The notes below the pieces were generated by a model. The model did not search any database and was not told the DNA's origin. It saw nothing but the letters and a program-made list of their open reading frames with translations. A program made the translations under genes and the position numbers. A stretch of 64,000 nt of DNA from Dryomyza anilis (Eukaryota > Arthropoda > Insecta > Diptera > Dryomyzidae): contig OX638135.1 of the NCBI GenBank assembly GCA_951804985.1, positions 6,724,659 to 6,788,658 on the forward strand, given 5' to 3'. Of the stretch, positions 24,067-37,351 are shown piece after piece; the first letter of the stretch is position 1; each line of letters opens with the position of its first letter.

Positions 24067-27039
24067 ATCAAAAAGATCAAAAAGATCAAAAAGATCAAAA
24101 AGATCAAAAAGATCAAAAAGATCAAAAAGATCAAAAAGATCAAAAAGATCAAAAAGATCAAAAAGATCAAAAAGATCAAAAAGATCAAAAAGATCAAAAA
24201 GATCAAAAAGATCAAAAAGATCAAAAAGATCAAAAAGATCAAAAAGATCAAAAAGATCAAAAAGATCAAAAAGATCAAAAAGATCAAAAAGATCAAAAAG
24301 ATCAAAAAGATCAAAAAGATCAAAAAGATCAAAAAGATCAAAAAGATCAAAAAGATCAAAAAGATCAAAAAGATCAAAAAGATCAAAAAGATCAAAAAGA
24401 TCAAAAAGATCAAAAAGATCAAAAAGATCAAAAAGATCAAAAAGATCAAAAAGATCAAAAAGATCAAAAAGATCAAAAAGATCAAAAAGATCAAAAAGAT
24501 CAAAAAGATCAAAAAGATCAAAAAGATCAAAAAGATCAAAAAGATCAAAAAGATCAAAAAGATCAAAAAGATCAACAAGATCAAAAAGATCAAAAAGATC
24601 AAAAAGATCAAAAAGATCAAAAAGATCAAAAAGATCAAAAAGATCAAAAAGATCAAAAAGATCAAAAAGATCAAAAAGATCAAAAAGATCAAAAAGATCA
24701 AAAAGATCAAAAAGATCTAATGACCAAAAAGATCAAAAAGATCACAAGATCACAAAGATCTAAAGACCAAAAAGATCAAAAAGATCAAAGAGATCAAAAA
24801 GATCAAAAATATCAAAAAGATCAAAAAGATCAAAAAGATCAAAAAGATCAAAAAGATCAAAAACATCAAAAAGATCAAAAAGATCAAAAAGATCAAAAAG
24901 ATCAAAAAGATCAAAAAGATCAAAAAGATCAAAAAGATCAAAGAGATCAAAAAGATCAAAAAGATCAAAAAGATCAAAAAGATCAAAAAGATCAAAAAGA
25001 TCAAAAAGATCTAAAGACCAAAAAGATCAAAAAGATCACAAGATCACAAGATCACAAAGATCTAAAGACCAAAAAGATCAAAAAGATCAAAGAGATCAAA
25101 AAGATCAAAAATATCAAAAAGATCAAAAAGATCAAAAAGATCAAAAAGATCAAAAAGATCAAAAAGATCAAAAAGATCAAAAAGATCAAAAAAATCAAAA
25201 AGATCAAAAAGATCAAAAAGATCAAAAAGATCAAAAAGATCAAAAAGATCAAAAAGATCAAAAAGATCAAAAAGATCAAAAAGATCTAAAGACCAAAAAG
25301 ATCAAAAAGATCACAAGATCACAAAGATCTAAAGACCAAAAAGATCAAAAAGATCAAAGAGATCAAAAAGATCAAAAATATCAAAAAGATCAAAAAGATC
25401 AAAAAGATCAAAAAGATCAAAAAGATCAAAAACATCAAAAAGATCAAAAAGATCAAAAAGATCAAAAAGATCAAAAAGATCAAAAAGATCAAAAAGTTCA
25501 AAAAGATCAAAAAGATCAAAAAGATCAAAAAGATCAAAAAGATCAAAAAGATCAAAAAGATCAAAAAGATCAAAAAGATCAAAAAGATCAAAAAGATCAA
25601 AAAGATCAAAAAGATCATAAAGATCAAAAAGATCAAAAAGATCAAAAAGATCAAAAAGATCAAAAAGATCAAAAAGATCAAAAAGATCTAAAGACCAAAA
25701 AGATAAAAAGATCAAAGAGATCAAAAAGATCAAAAAGATCAAAAAGATCAAAAAGATCAAAAAGATCAAAAAGATCAAAAAGATCAAAAAGATCAAAAAG
25801 ATCAAAAAGATCAAAAAGATCAAAAAGATCAAAAAGATCAAAAAGATCAAAAAGATCAAAAAGATCAAAAAGATCAAAAAGATCAAAAAGATCAAAAAGA
25901 TCAAAAAGATCTAAAGACCAAAAAGATCAAAAAGATCAAAGAGATCATAAAGATCATAAAGATCAAAAAGATCAAAAAGATCAAAAAGATCAAAAATATC
26001 AAAAAGATCAAAAAGATCAAAAAGATCAAAAAGATCAAAAAGATCAAAAAGATCAAAAAGATCATAAAGATCAAAAAGATCAAAAAGATCAAAAAGATCA
26101 AAAAGATCAAAAAGATCAAAAAGATCAAAAAGATCAAAAAGATCAAAAAGATCTAAAGATCAAAAAGATCAAAAAGATCAAAAAGATCAAAAAGATCAAA
26201 AAGATCAAAAAGATCAAAAAGATCAAAAAGATCAAAAAGATCAAAAAGATCAAAAAGATCAAAAAGATCAAAAAGATCAAAAAGATCAAAAAGATCAAAA
26301 AGATCTAAAGACCAAAAAGATCAAAAAGATCAAAGAGATCAAAAAGATCAAAAAGATCAAAGAGATCAAAAAGATCAAAAAGATCAAAAATATCAAAAAG
26401 ATCAAAAAGATCAAAAAGATCAAAAAGATCAAAAAGATCAAAAAGATCAAAAAGATCAAAAAGATCAAAAAGATCAAAAAGATCAAAAAGATCAAAAAGA
26501 TCAAAAAGATCAAAAAGATCAAAAAGATCAAAAAGATCAAAAAGATCAAAAAGATCAAAAAGATCAAAAAGATCAAAAAGATCAAAAAGATCAAAAAGAT
26601 CAAAAAGATCAAAAAGATCAAAAAGATCAAAAAGATCAAAAAGATCAAAAAGATCAAAAAGATCAAAAAGATCAAAAAGATCAAAAAGATCAAAAAGATC
26701 AAAAAGATCAAAAAGATCAAAAAGATCAAAAAGATCAAAAAGATCAAAAAGATCAAAAAGATCAAAAAGATCAAAAAGATCAAAAAGATCAAAAAGATCA
26801 AAAAGATCAAAAAGATCAAAAAGATCAAAAAGATCAAAAAGATCAAAAAGATCAAAAAGATCAAAAAGATCAAAAAGATCAAAAAGATCAAAAAGATCAA
26901 AAAGATCAAAAAGATCAAAAAGATCAAAAAGATCAAAAAGATCAAAAAGATCAAAAAGATCAAAAAGATCAAAAAGATCAAAAAGATCAAAAAGATCAAA
27001 AAGATCAAAAAGATCAAAAAGATCAAAAAGATCAAAAAG

Positions 27040-30000
27040 ATCTAAATGATCAAAAAGATCAAAAAGATCAAAAATATCAAAAAGATCACAAGATCACAAA
27101 GATCTAAAGACCAAAAAGATCAAAAAGATCGAAGAGATCAAAAAGATCAAAAATATCAAAAAGATCAAAAAGATCAAAATGATCAAAAAGATCAAAAATA
27201 TCAAAAAGATCACAAAGATCTAAAGACCAAAAAGATCAAAAAGATCAAAGAGATCAAAGAGATCAAAAAGATCAAAAATATCAAAAAGATCAAAAAGATC
27301 AAAAATATCAAAAAGATCAAAAAGATCAAAAAGATCAAAGAGATCAAAAAGATCAAAAAGATCAAAAAGATCAAAAAGATCAAAAAGATCAAAAAGATCA
27401 AAAAGATCAAAAAGATCAAAAAGATCAAAAAGATCAAAAAGATCAAAAAGATCAAAAAGATCAAAAATATCAAAAAGATCAAAAAGATCAAAAAGATCAA
27501 AAAGATCAAAAAGATCAAAAAGATCAAAAAGATCAAAAAGATCAAAAAGATCAAAAAGATCAAAAAGATCAAAAAGATCAAAAAGATCTAAATGATCAAA
27601 ATGATCAAAAAGATCAAAAAGATCAAAAATATCAAAAAGATCACAAAGATCTAAAGACCAAAAAGATCAAAAAGATCAAAGAGATCAAAAAGATCAAAAA
27701 TATCAAAAAGATCAAAAAGATCAAAAATATCAAAAAGATCAAAAAGATCAAAAAGATCAAAGAGATCAAAAAGATCAAAAAGATCAAAAAGATCAAAAAG
27801 ATCAAAAAGATCAAAAAGATCAAAAAGATCAAAAAGATCAAAAAGATCAAAAAGATCAAAAAGATCAAAAAGATCAAAAAGATCAAAAAGATCAAAAAGA
27901 TCAAAAAGATCAAAAAGATCAAAAAGATCAAAAAGATCAAAAAGATCAAAAAGATCAAAAAGATCAAAAAGATCAAAAAGATCAAAAAGATCAAAAAGAT
28001 CAAAAAGATCAAAAAGATCAAAAAGATCAAAAAGATCAAAAAGATCAAAAAGATCAAAAAGATCAAAAAGATCAAAAAGATCAAAAAGATCAAAAAGATC
28101 AAAAAGATCAAAAAGATCAAAAAGATCAAAAAGATCAAAAAGATCAAAAAGATCTAAAGACCAAAAAGATCAAAAAGATCAAAGAGATCAAAAAGATCAA
28201 AAAGATCAAAGAGATCAAAAAGATCAAAAAGATCAAAAATATCAAAAAGATCAAAAAGATCAAAAAGATCAAAAAGATCAAAAAGATCAAAAATATCAAA
28301 AATATCAAAAAGATCAAAGAGATCAAAAAGATCAAAAAGATCAAAAAGATCAAAAAGATCAAAAAGATCAAAAAGATCAAAAAGATCATAAAGATCAAAA
28401 AGATCAAAAAGATCAAAAAGATCAAAAAGATCAAAAAGATCAAAAAGATCAAAAAGATCAAAAAGATCAAAAAGATCAAAAAGATCAAAAAGATCAAAAA
28501 GATCAAAAAGATCAAAAAGATCAAAAAGATCAAAAAGATCAAAAAGATCAAAAAGATCAAAAAGATCAAAAAGATCAAAAAGATCAAAAAGATCAAAAAG
28601 ATCAAAAAGATCAAAAAGATCAAAAAGATCAAAAAGATCAAAAAGATCAAAAAGATCAAAAAGATCAAAAAGATCAAAAAGATCAAAAAGATCAAAAAGA
28701 TCAAAAAGATCAAAAAGATCAAAAAGATCAAAAAGATCAAAAAGATCAAAAAGATCAAAAAGATCAAAAAGATCAAAAAGATCAAAAAGATCAAAAAGAT
28801 CAAAAAGATCAAAAAGATCAAAAAGATCAAAAAGATCAAAAAGATCAAAAAGATCAAAAAGATCAAAAAGATCAAAAAGATCAAAAAGATCAAAAAGATC
28901 AAAAAGATCAAAAAGATCAAAAAGATCAAAAAGATCAAAAAGATCAAAAAGATCAAAAAGATCAAAAAGATCAAAAAGATCAAAAAGATCAAAAAGATCA
29001 AAAAGATCAAAAAGATCAAAAAGATCAAAAAGATCAAAAAGATCAAAAAGATCAAAAAGATCAAAAAGATCAAAAAGATCAAAAAGATCAAAAAGATCAA
29101 AAAGATCAAAAAGATCAAAAAGATCAAAAAGATCAAAAAGATCAAAAAGATCAAAAAGATCAAAAAGATCAAAAAGATCAAAAAGATCAAAAAGATCAAA
29201 AAGATCAAAAAGATCAAAAAGATCAAAAAGATCAAAAAGATCAAAAAGATCAAAAAGATCAAAAAGATCAAAAAGATCAAAAAGATCAAAAAGATCAAAA
29301 AGATCTAAAGATCACAAAGATCTAAAGACCAAAAAGATCAAAAAGATCAAAGAGATCAAAAAGATCAAAAATATCAAAAAGATCAAAAAGATCAAAAAGA
29401 TCAAAAAGATCAAAAACATCAAAAAGATCAAAAAGATCAAAAAGATCAAAAAGATCAAAAAGATCAAAAAGATCAAAAAGATCAAAAAGATCAAAAAGAT
29501 CAAAAAGATCAAAAAGATCAAAAAGATCAAAAAGATCAAAAAGATCAAAAAGATCTAAAAGATCTAAAGACCAAAAAGATCAAAAAGATCACAAGATCAC
29601 AAAGATCTAAAGACCAAAAAGATCAAAAAGATCAAAGAGATCAAAAAGATCAAAAATATCAAAAAGATCAAAAAGATCAAAAAGATCAAAAAGATCAAAA
29701 AGATCAAAAAGATCAAAAAGATCAAAAAGATCAAAAAGATCAAAAAGATCAAAAAGATCAAAAAGATCAAAAAGATCAAAAAGATCAAAAAGATCAAAAA
29801 GATCAAAAAGATCAAAAAGATCAAAAAGATCAAAAAGATCAAAAAGATCAAAAAGATCAAAAAGATCAAAAAGATCAAAAAGATCAAAAAGATCTAAAGA
29901 CCAAAAAGATCAAAAAGATCACAAGATCACAAAGATCTAAAGACCAAAAAGATCAAAAAGATCAAAGAGATCAAAAAGATCAAAAATATCAAAAAGATCA

Positions 30001-32990
30001 AAAAGATCAAAAAGATCAAAAAGATCAAAAAGATCAAAAACATCAAAAACATCAAAAAGATCAAAAAGATCAAAAAGATCAAAAAGATCAAAAAGATCAA
30101 AAAGATCAAAAAGTTCAAAAAGATCAAAAAGATCAAAAAGATCAAAAAGATCAAAAAGATCAAAAAGATCAAAAAGATCAAAAAGATCAAAAAGATCAAA
30201 AAGATCAAAAAGATCATAAAGATCAAAAAGATCAAAAAGATCAAAAAGATCAAAAAGATCAAAAAGATCAAAAAGATCTAAAGACCAAAAAGATAAAAAG
30301 ATCAAAGAGATCAAAAAGATCAAAAAGATCAAAAAGATCAAAAAGATCAAAAAGATCAAAAAGATCAAAAAGATCAAAAAGATCAAAAAGATCAAAAAGA
30401 TCAAAAAGATCAAAAAGATCAAAAAGATCAAAAAGATCAAAAAGATCAAAAAGATCAAAAAGATCAAAAAGATCAAAAAGATCAAAAAGATCAAAAAGAT
30501 CAAAAAGATCAAAAAGATCAAAAAGATCAAAAAGATCAAAAAGATCAAAAAGATCAAAAAGATCAAAAAGATCAAAAAGATCAAAAAGATCAAAAAGATC
30601 AAAAAGATCAAAAAGATCAAAAAGATCAAAAAGATCAAAAAGATCAAAAAGATCAAAAAGATCTAAAGACCAAAAAGATCAAAAAGATCAAAGAGATCAT
30701 AAAGATCATAAAGATCAAAAAGATCAAAAAGATCAAAAAGATCAAAAAGATCAAAAATATCAAAAAGATCAAAAAGATCAAAAAGATCAAAAAGATCAAA
30801 AAGATCAAAAAGATCATAAAGATCATAAAGATCAAAAAGATCAAAAAGATCAAAAAGATCAAAAAGATCAAAAAGATCAAAAAGATCAAAAAGATCAAAA
30901 AGATCAAAAAGATCAAAAAGATCAAAAAGATCAAAAAGATCAAAAAGATCAAAAAGATCAAAAAGATCAAAAAGATCAAAAAGATCTAAAGATCAAAAAG
31001 ATCAAAAAGATCAAAAAGATCAAAAAGATCAAAAAGATCAAAAAGATCAAAAAGATCAAAAAGATCAAAAAGATCAAAAAGATCAAAAAGATCAAAAAGA
31101 TCAAAAAGATCAAAAAGATCAAAAAGATCAAAAAGATCAAAAAGATCATAAAGATCATAAAGATCAAAAAGATCAAAAAGATCAAAAAGATCAAAAAGAT
31201 CAAAAAGATCAAAAAGATCAAAAAGATCAAAAAGATCAAAAAGATCAAAAAGATCTAAAGATCAAAAAGATCAAAAAGATCAAAAAGATCAAAAAGATCA
31301 AAAAGATCAAAAAGATCAAAAAGATCAAAAAGATCAAAAAGATCAAAAAGATCAAAAAGATCAAAAAGATCAAAAAGATCAAAAAGATCAAAAAGATCAA
31401 AAAGATCAAAAAGATCAAAAAGATCAAAAAGATCAAAAAGATCAAAAAGATCAAAAAGATCAAAAAGATCAAAAAGATCAAAAAGATCAAAAAGATCAAA
31501 AAGATCAAAAAGATCAAAAAGATCAAAAAGATCAAAAAGATCTAAAGACCAAAAAGATCAAAAAGATCAAAGAGATCAAAAAGATCAAAAAGATCAAAAA
31601 GATCAAAAAGATCAAAAAGATCAAAAAGATCAAAAAGATCAAAAAGATCAAAAAGATCAAAAAGATCAAAAAGATCAAAAAGATCAAAAAGATCAAAAAG
31701 ATCAAAAAGATCAAAAAGATCAAAAAGATCAAAAAGATCTAAAGACCAAAAAGATCAAAAAGATCAAAGAGATCATAAAGATCATAAAGATCAAAAAGAT
31801 CAAAAAGATCAAAAAGATCAAAAAGATCAAAAATATCAAAAAGATCAAAAAGATCAAAAAGATCAAAAAGATCAAAAAGATCAAAAAGATCAAAAAGATC
31901 AAAAAGATCAAAAAGATCAAAAAGATCAAAAAGATCAAAAAGATCAAAAAGATCAAAAAGATCAAAAAGATCAAAAAGATCAAAAAGATCAAAAAGATCA
32001 AAAAGATCAAAAAGATCAAAAAGATCAAAAAGATCTAAAGATCAAAAAGATCAAAAAGATCAAAAAGATCAAAAAGATCAAAAAGATCAAAAAGATCAAA
32101 AAGATCAAAAAGATCAAAAAGATCAAAAAGATCAAAAAGATCAAAAAGATCAAAAAGATCAAAAAGATCAAAAAGATCAAAAAGATCAAAAAGATCAAAA
32201 AGATCAAAAAGATCAAAAAGATCAAAAAGATCAAAAAGATCAAAAAGATCAAAAAGATCAAAAAGATCAAAAAGATCTAAAGACCAAAAAGATCAAAAAG
32301 ATCAAAGAGATCAAAAAGATCAAAAAGATCAAAGAGATCAAAAAGATCAAAAAGATCAAAAATATCAAAAAGATCAAAAAGATCAAAAAGATCAAAAAGA
32401 TCAAAAAGATCAAAAAGATCAAAAAGATCAAAAAGATCAAAAAGATCAAAAAGATCAAAAAGATCAAAAAGATCAAAAAGATCAAAAAGATCAAAAAGAT
32501 CAAAAAGATCAAAAAGATCAAAAAGATCAAAAAGATCAAAAAGATCAAAAAGATCAAAAAGATCAAAAAGATCAAAAAGATCAAAAAGATCAAAAAGATC
32601 AAAAAGATCAAAAAGATCAAAAAGATCAAAAAGATCAAAAAGATCAAAAAGATCAAAAAGATCAAAAAGATCAAAAAGATCAAATAGATCAAAAAGATAA
32701 AGATCAAAAAGATCAAAAAGATCAAAAAGATCAAGAAGATCAAAAAGATCAAAAAGATCAAAAAGATCAAAAAGATCAAAAAGATCAAAAAGATCAAAAA
32801 GATCAAAAAGATCAAAAAGATCAAAAAGATCAAAAAGATCAAAAAGATCAAAAAGATCAAAAAGATCAAAAAGATCAAAAAGATCAAAAAGATCAAAAAG
32901 ATCAAAAAGATCAAAAAGATCAAAAAGATCAAAAAGATCAAAAAGATCAAAAAAATCAAAAAGATCAAAAAGATCAAAAAGATCAAAAAG
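27040..32990 (+). repeat. Zone C copy 4, cassette lost and T-T module duplicated (5,951 bp)
   Basis: W at 27040, G at 27128, L-P at 27218, W-M at 27586, L-P at 27649, long block from 28152 with T at 28385. From 28394 an unbroken run of 101 N leads straight to bare L at 29303, so the R-N-N-Y phrase and the cassette are missing. L-H-L stands at 29303-29327, followed by F-L at 29553 and double headers at 29562/29605 and 29892/29935. L-P-D-R is at 30276. The L-P-N-R-T-T module is present twice (30661 and 31737), with extra bare L at 30984 and 31253 between. The closing block starts at 32275 and carries a 6-bp unit ATAAAG at 32697-32702. Confidence 0.88.
28394..29302 (+). repeat. Pure run of 101 canonical monomers, the longest in the window
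   Basis: A 909-bp ATCAAAAAG run with no variant, bounded by T on the left and L on the right. It occupies the place where copies 2, 3, 5, 8 and 9 carry the cassette. Confidence 0.9.
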
Positions 32991-34533
32991 ATCTAAATGA
33001 TCAAAAAGATCAAAAATATCAAAAAGATCACAAGATCACAAAGATCAAAAAGATCAAAAATATCAAAAAGATCAAAAAGATCAAAATGATCAAAAAGATC
33101 AAAAAGATCAAAAATATCAAAAAGATCACAAAGATCTAAAGACCAAAAAGATCAAAAAGATCAAAGAGATCAAAGAGATCAAAAAGATCAAAAATATCAA
33201 AAAGATCAAAAAGATCAAAAATATCAAAAAGATCAAAAAGATCAAAAAGATCAAAGAGATCAAAAAGATCAAAAAGATCAAAAAGATCAAAAAGATCAAA
33301 AAGATCAAAAAGATCAAAAAGATCAAAAAGATCAAAAAGATCAAAAAGATCAAAAAGATCAAAAAGATCAAAAAGATCAAAAAGATCAAAAAGATCAAAA
33401 AGATCAAAAAGATCAAAAATATCAAAAAGATCAAAAAGATCAAAAAGATCAAAAATATCAAAAAGATCAAAAAGATCAAAAAGATCAAAAAGATCAAAAA
33501 GATCAAAAAGATCAAAAAGATCAAAAAGATCAAAAAGATCAAAAAGATCAAAAAGATCAAAAAGATCTAAATGATCAAAATGATCAAAAAGATCAAAAAG
33601 ATCAAAAATATCAAAAAGATCACAAAGATCTAAAGACCAAAAAGATCAAAAAGATCAAAGAGATCAAAGAGATCAAAAAGATCAAAAATATCAAAAAGAT
33701 CAAAAAGATCAAAAATATCAAAAAGATCAAAAAGATCAAAGAGATCAAAAAGATCAAAAAGATCAAAAAGATCAAAAAGATCAAAAAGATCAAAAAGATC
33801 AAAAAGATCAAAAAGATCAAAAAGATCAAAAAGATCAAAAAGATCAAAAAGATCAAAAAGATCAAAAAGATCAAAAAGATCAAAAAGATCTAAAGACCAA
33901 AAAGATCAAAAAGATCAAAGAGATCAAAAAGATCAAAAAGATCAAAGAGATCAAAAAGATCAAAAAGATCTAAAGACCAAAAAGATCAAAAAGATCAAAG
34001 AGATCAAAAAGATCAAAAAGATCAAAGAGATCAAAAAGATCAAAAAGATCAAAAATATCAAAAAGATCAAAAAGATCAAAAAGATCAAAAAGATCAAAAA
34101 GATCAAAAAGATCAAAAATATCAAAAATATCAAAAAGATCAAAGAGATCAAAAAGATCAAAAAGATCAAAAAGATCAAAAAGATCAAAAAGATCAAAAAG
34201 ATCAAAAAGATCAAAAAGATCAAAAAGATCAAAAAGATCAAAAAGATCAAAAAGATCAAAAAGATCAAAAAGATCAAAAAGATCAAAAAGATCAAAAAGA
34301 TCAAAAAGATCAAAAAGATCAAAAAGATCAAAAAGATCAAAAAGATCAAAAAGATCAAAAAGATCAAAAAGATCAAAAAGATCAAAAAGATCAAAAAGAT
34401 CAAAAAGATCAAAAAGATCAAAAAGATCAAAAAGATCAAAAAGATCAAAAAGATCAAAAAGATCAAAAAGATCAAAAAGATCAAAAAGATCAAAAAGATC
34501 AAAAAGATCAAAAAGATCAAAAAGATCAAAAAT

Positions 34534-35208
34534 ATCAAAAAGATCAAAAAGATCAAAAAGATCAAAAAGATCAAAAAGATCAAAAAGATCAAAAAGATCA
34601 AAAAGATCAAAAAGATCAAAAAGATCAAAAAGATCAAAAAGATCAAAAAGATCAAAAAGATCAAAAAGATCAAAAAGATCAAAAAGATCAAAAAGATCAA
34701 AAAGATCAAAAAGATCAAAAAGATCAAAAAGATCAAAAAGATCAAAAAGATCAAAAAGATCAAAAAGATCAAAAAGATCAAAAAGATCAAAAAGATCAAA
34801 AAGATCAAAAAGATCAAAAAGATCAAAAAGATCAAAAAGATCAAAAAGATCAAAAAGATCAAAAAGATCAAAAAGATCAAAAAGATCAAAAAGATCAAAA
34901 AGATCAAAAAGATCAAAAAGATCAAAAAGATCAAAAAGATCAAAAAGATCAAAAAGATCAAAAAGATCAAAAAGATCAAAAAGATCAAAAAGATCAAAAA
35001 GATCAAAAAGATCAAAAAGATCAAAAAGATCAAAAAGATCAAAAAGATCAAAAAGATCAAAAAGATCAAAAAGATCAAAAAGATCAAAAAGATCAAAAAG
35101 ATCAAAAAGATCAAAAAGATCAAAAAGATCAAAAAGATCAAAAAGATCAAAAAGATCAAAAAGATCAAAAAGATCAAAAAGATCAAAAAGATCAAAAAGA
35201 TCAAAAAG
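34534..35208 (+). repeat. Pure run of 75 canonical monomers
   Basis: A 675-bp run without variants inside the long block of copy 5, between Y and R. Confidence 0.9.
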
Positions 35209-35424
35209 ATCAAAGAGATCAAAAAGATCAAAAAGATCAAAAATATCAAAAAGATCAAAAAGATCAAAAAGATCAAAAAGATCAAAAATATCAAAAAGAT
35301 CAAAAAGATCAAGAAGATCAAAAAGATCAAAAAGATCAAAAAGATCAAAAAGATCAAAAAGATCAAAAAAATCAAAAAGATCAAAAAGATCAAAAAGATC
35401 AAAAAGATCAAAAAGATCAAAAAG

Positions 35425-35514
35425 ATCAAAAAAATCAAAGAGATCAAAAAAATCAAAAAGATCAAAAAAATCAAAGAGATCAAAAAAATCAAAAAAACCA
35501 AAAAGAACAAAAAC
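35425..35514 (+). repeat. B/R cassette, P-X form
   Basis: Ten units in the order B-R-B-N-B-R-B-B-P-X, identical to the copies at 19088 and 23977. It starts 11,448 bp after the previous cassette because copy 4 lacks one. Confidence 0.95.
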
Positions 35515-37351
35515 ATCAAAAAGATCAAAAAGATCAAAAAGATCAAAAAGATCAAAAAGATCAAAAAGATCAAAAAGATCAAAAAGATCAAAAAGATCAA
35601 AAAGATCAAAAAGATCAAAAAGATCAAAAAGATCAAAAAGATCAAAAAGATCAAAAAGATCAAAAAGATCAAAAAGATCAAAAAGATCAAAAAGATCAAA
35701 AAGATCAAAAAGATCAAAAAGATCAAAAAGATCAAAAAGATCAAAAAGATCAAAAAGATCTAAAGACCAAAAAGATCAAAAAGATCACAAGATCACAAAG
35801 ATCTAAAGACCAAAAAGATCAAAAAGATCAAAGAGATCAAAAAGATCAAAAATATCAAAAAGATCAAAAAGATCAAAAAGATCAAAAAGATCAAAAAGAT
35901 CAAAAAGATCAAAAAGATCAAAAAGATCAAAAAGATCAAAAAGATCAAAAAGATCAAAAAGATCAAAAAGATCAAAAAGATCAAAAAGATCAAAAAGATC
36001 AAAAAGATCAAAAAGATCAAAAAGATCAAAAAGATCAAAAAGATCAAAAAGATCAAAAAGATCAAAAAGTTCAAAAAGATCTAAAGACCAAAAAGATAAA
36101 AAGATCAAAGAGATCAAAAAGATCAAAAAGATCAAAAAGATCAAAAAGATCAAAAAGATCAAAAAGATCAAAAAGATCAAAAAGATCAAAAAGATCAAAA
36201 AGATCTAAAGACCAAAAAGATCAAAAAGATCAAAGAGATCATAAAGATCATAAAGATCAAAAAGATCAAAAAGATCAAAAAGATCAAAAATATCAAAAAG
36301 ATCAAAAAGATCAAAAAGATCAAAAAGATCAAAAAGATCAAAAAGATCAAAAAGATCAAAAAGATCATAAAGATCAAAAAGATCAAAAAGATCAAAAAGA
36401 TCAAAAAGATCAAAAAGATCAAAAAGATCAAAAAGATCAAAAAGATCAAAAAGATCAAAAAGATCAAAAAGATCAAAAAGATCAAAAAGATCAAAAAGAT
36501 CAAAAAGATCTAAAGATCAAAAAGATCAAAAAGATCAAAAAGATCAAAAAGATCAAAAAGATCAAAAAGATCAAAAAGATCAAAAAGATCAAAAAGATCA
36601 AAAAGATCAAAAAGATCAAAAAGATCAAAAAGATCAAAAAGATCAAAAAGATCAAAAAGATCAAAAAGATCAAAAAGATCTAAAGACCAAAAAGATCAAA
36701 AAGATCAAAGAGATCAAAAAGATCAAAAAGATCAAAGAGATCAAAAAGATCAAAAAGATCAAAAAGATCAAAAAGATCAAAAAGATCAAAAAGATCAAAA
36801 AGATCAAAAAGATCAAAAAGATCAAAAAGATCAAAAAGATCAAAAAGATCAAAAAGATCAAAAAGATCAAAAAGATCAAAAAGATCAAAAAGATCAAAAA
36901 GATCAAAAAGATCAAAAAGATCAAAAAGATCAAAAAGATCAAAAAGATCAAAAAGATCAAAAAGATCAAAAAGATCAAAAAGATCAAAAAGATCAAAAAG
37001 ATCAAAAAGATCAAAAAGATCAAAAAGATCAAAAAGATCAAAAAGATCAAAAAGATCAAAAAGATCAAAAAGATCAAAAAGATCAAAAAGATCAAAAAGA
37101 TCAAAAAGATCAAAAAGATCAAAAAGATCAAAAAGATCAAAAAGATCAAAAAGATCAAAAAGATCAAAAAGATCAAAAAGATCAAAAAGATCAAAAAGAT
37201 CAAAAAGATCAAAAAGATCAAAAAGATCAAAAAGATCAAAAAGATCAAAAAGATCAAAAAGATCAAAAAGATCAAAAAGATCAAAAAGATCAAAAAGATC
37301 AAAAAGATCAAAAAGATCAAAAAGATCAAAAAGATCAAAAAGATCAAAAAG

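Larger units (their letters stand above)
21633..27039 (+). repeat. Zone C copy 3, the most complete reference copy (5,407 bp)
   Basis: The module order is clearest here. The W/G module has W at 21633, K-H-L-P, G at 21721, M, L-P at 21820 and W-M at 22215. L-P is at 22278. The long block starts at 22691, with T at 22942 and 87 pure N. The cassette is at 23977-24066. Double headers are at 24715/24758, 25009/25060 and 25284/25327; the first L here is ATCTAATG, and the second pair is 51 bp apart because K is doubled. L-P-D-R is at 25686, L-P-N-R-T-T at 25909, bare L at 26151 and the closing L-P-N-R-N-N-R-N-N-Y at 26303, with 72 N to the next W. It is used as the template for reading the other copies. 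Confidence 0.9.
32991..37351 (+). repeat. Zone C copy 5 (4,361 bp), G unit lost
   Basis: W at 32991 is followed by N-Y-N-K-H, but then N-Y instead of L-P-N-G, so the header and G are deleted. L-P at 33134, W-M at 33565 and L-P at 33628 follow. L-P at 33888 and 33968 are 80 bp apart with the same phrase L-P-N-R-N-N-R-N-N, a direct duplication. The long block has Y (34525), 75 N and R (35209), then the cassette at 35425. There is one double header (35758/35801), L-P-D-R at 36079, T-T module at 36203, bare L at 36508 and L-P at 36678, with 68 N to the next W. Confidence 0.88.

Noticed and set aside
22683..24710. Minus-strand frame of 675 codons resembling a hydrophobic FLI-repeat membrane protein
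   Set aside because: FLI is simply the translation of TTTTTGATC. It begins and ends at header units. The same composition appears across the whole window in all units, and the 779-bp repeat is not a multiple of 3, so no frame is kept between copies.
33960..35753. Minus-strand frame of 597 codons, again FLI repeats
   Set aside because: Same cause: a shadow of long N runs. Reading frames in neighbouring homologous repeat copies have different lengths and phases.
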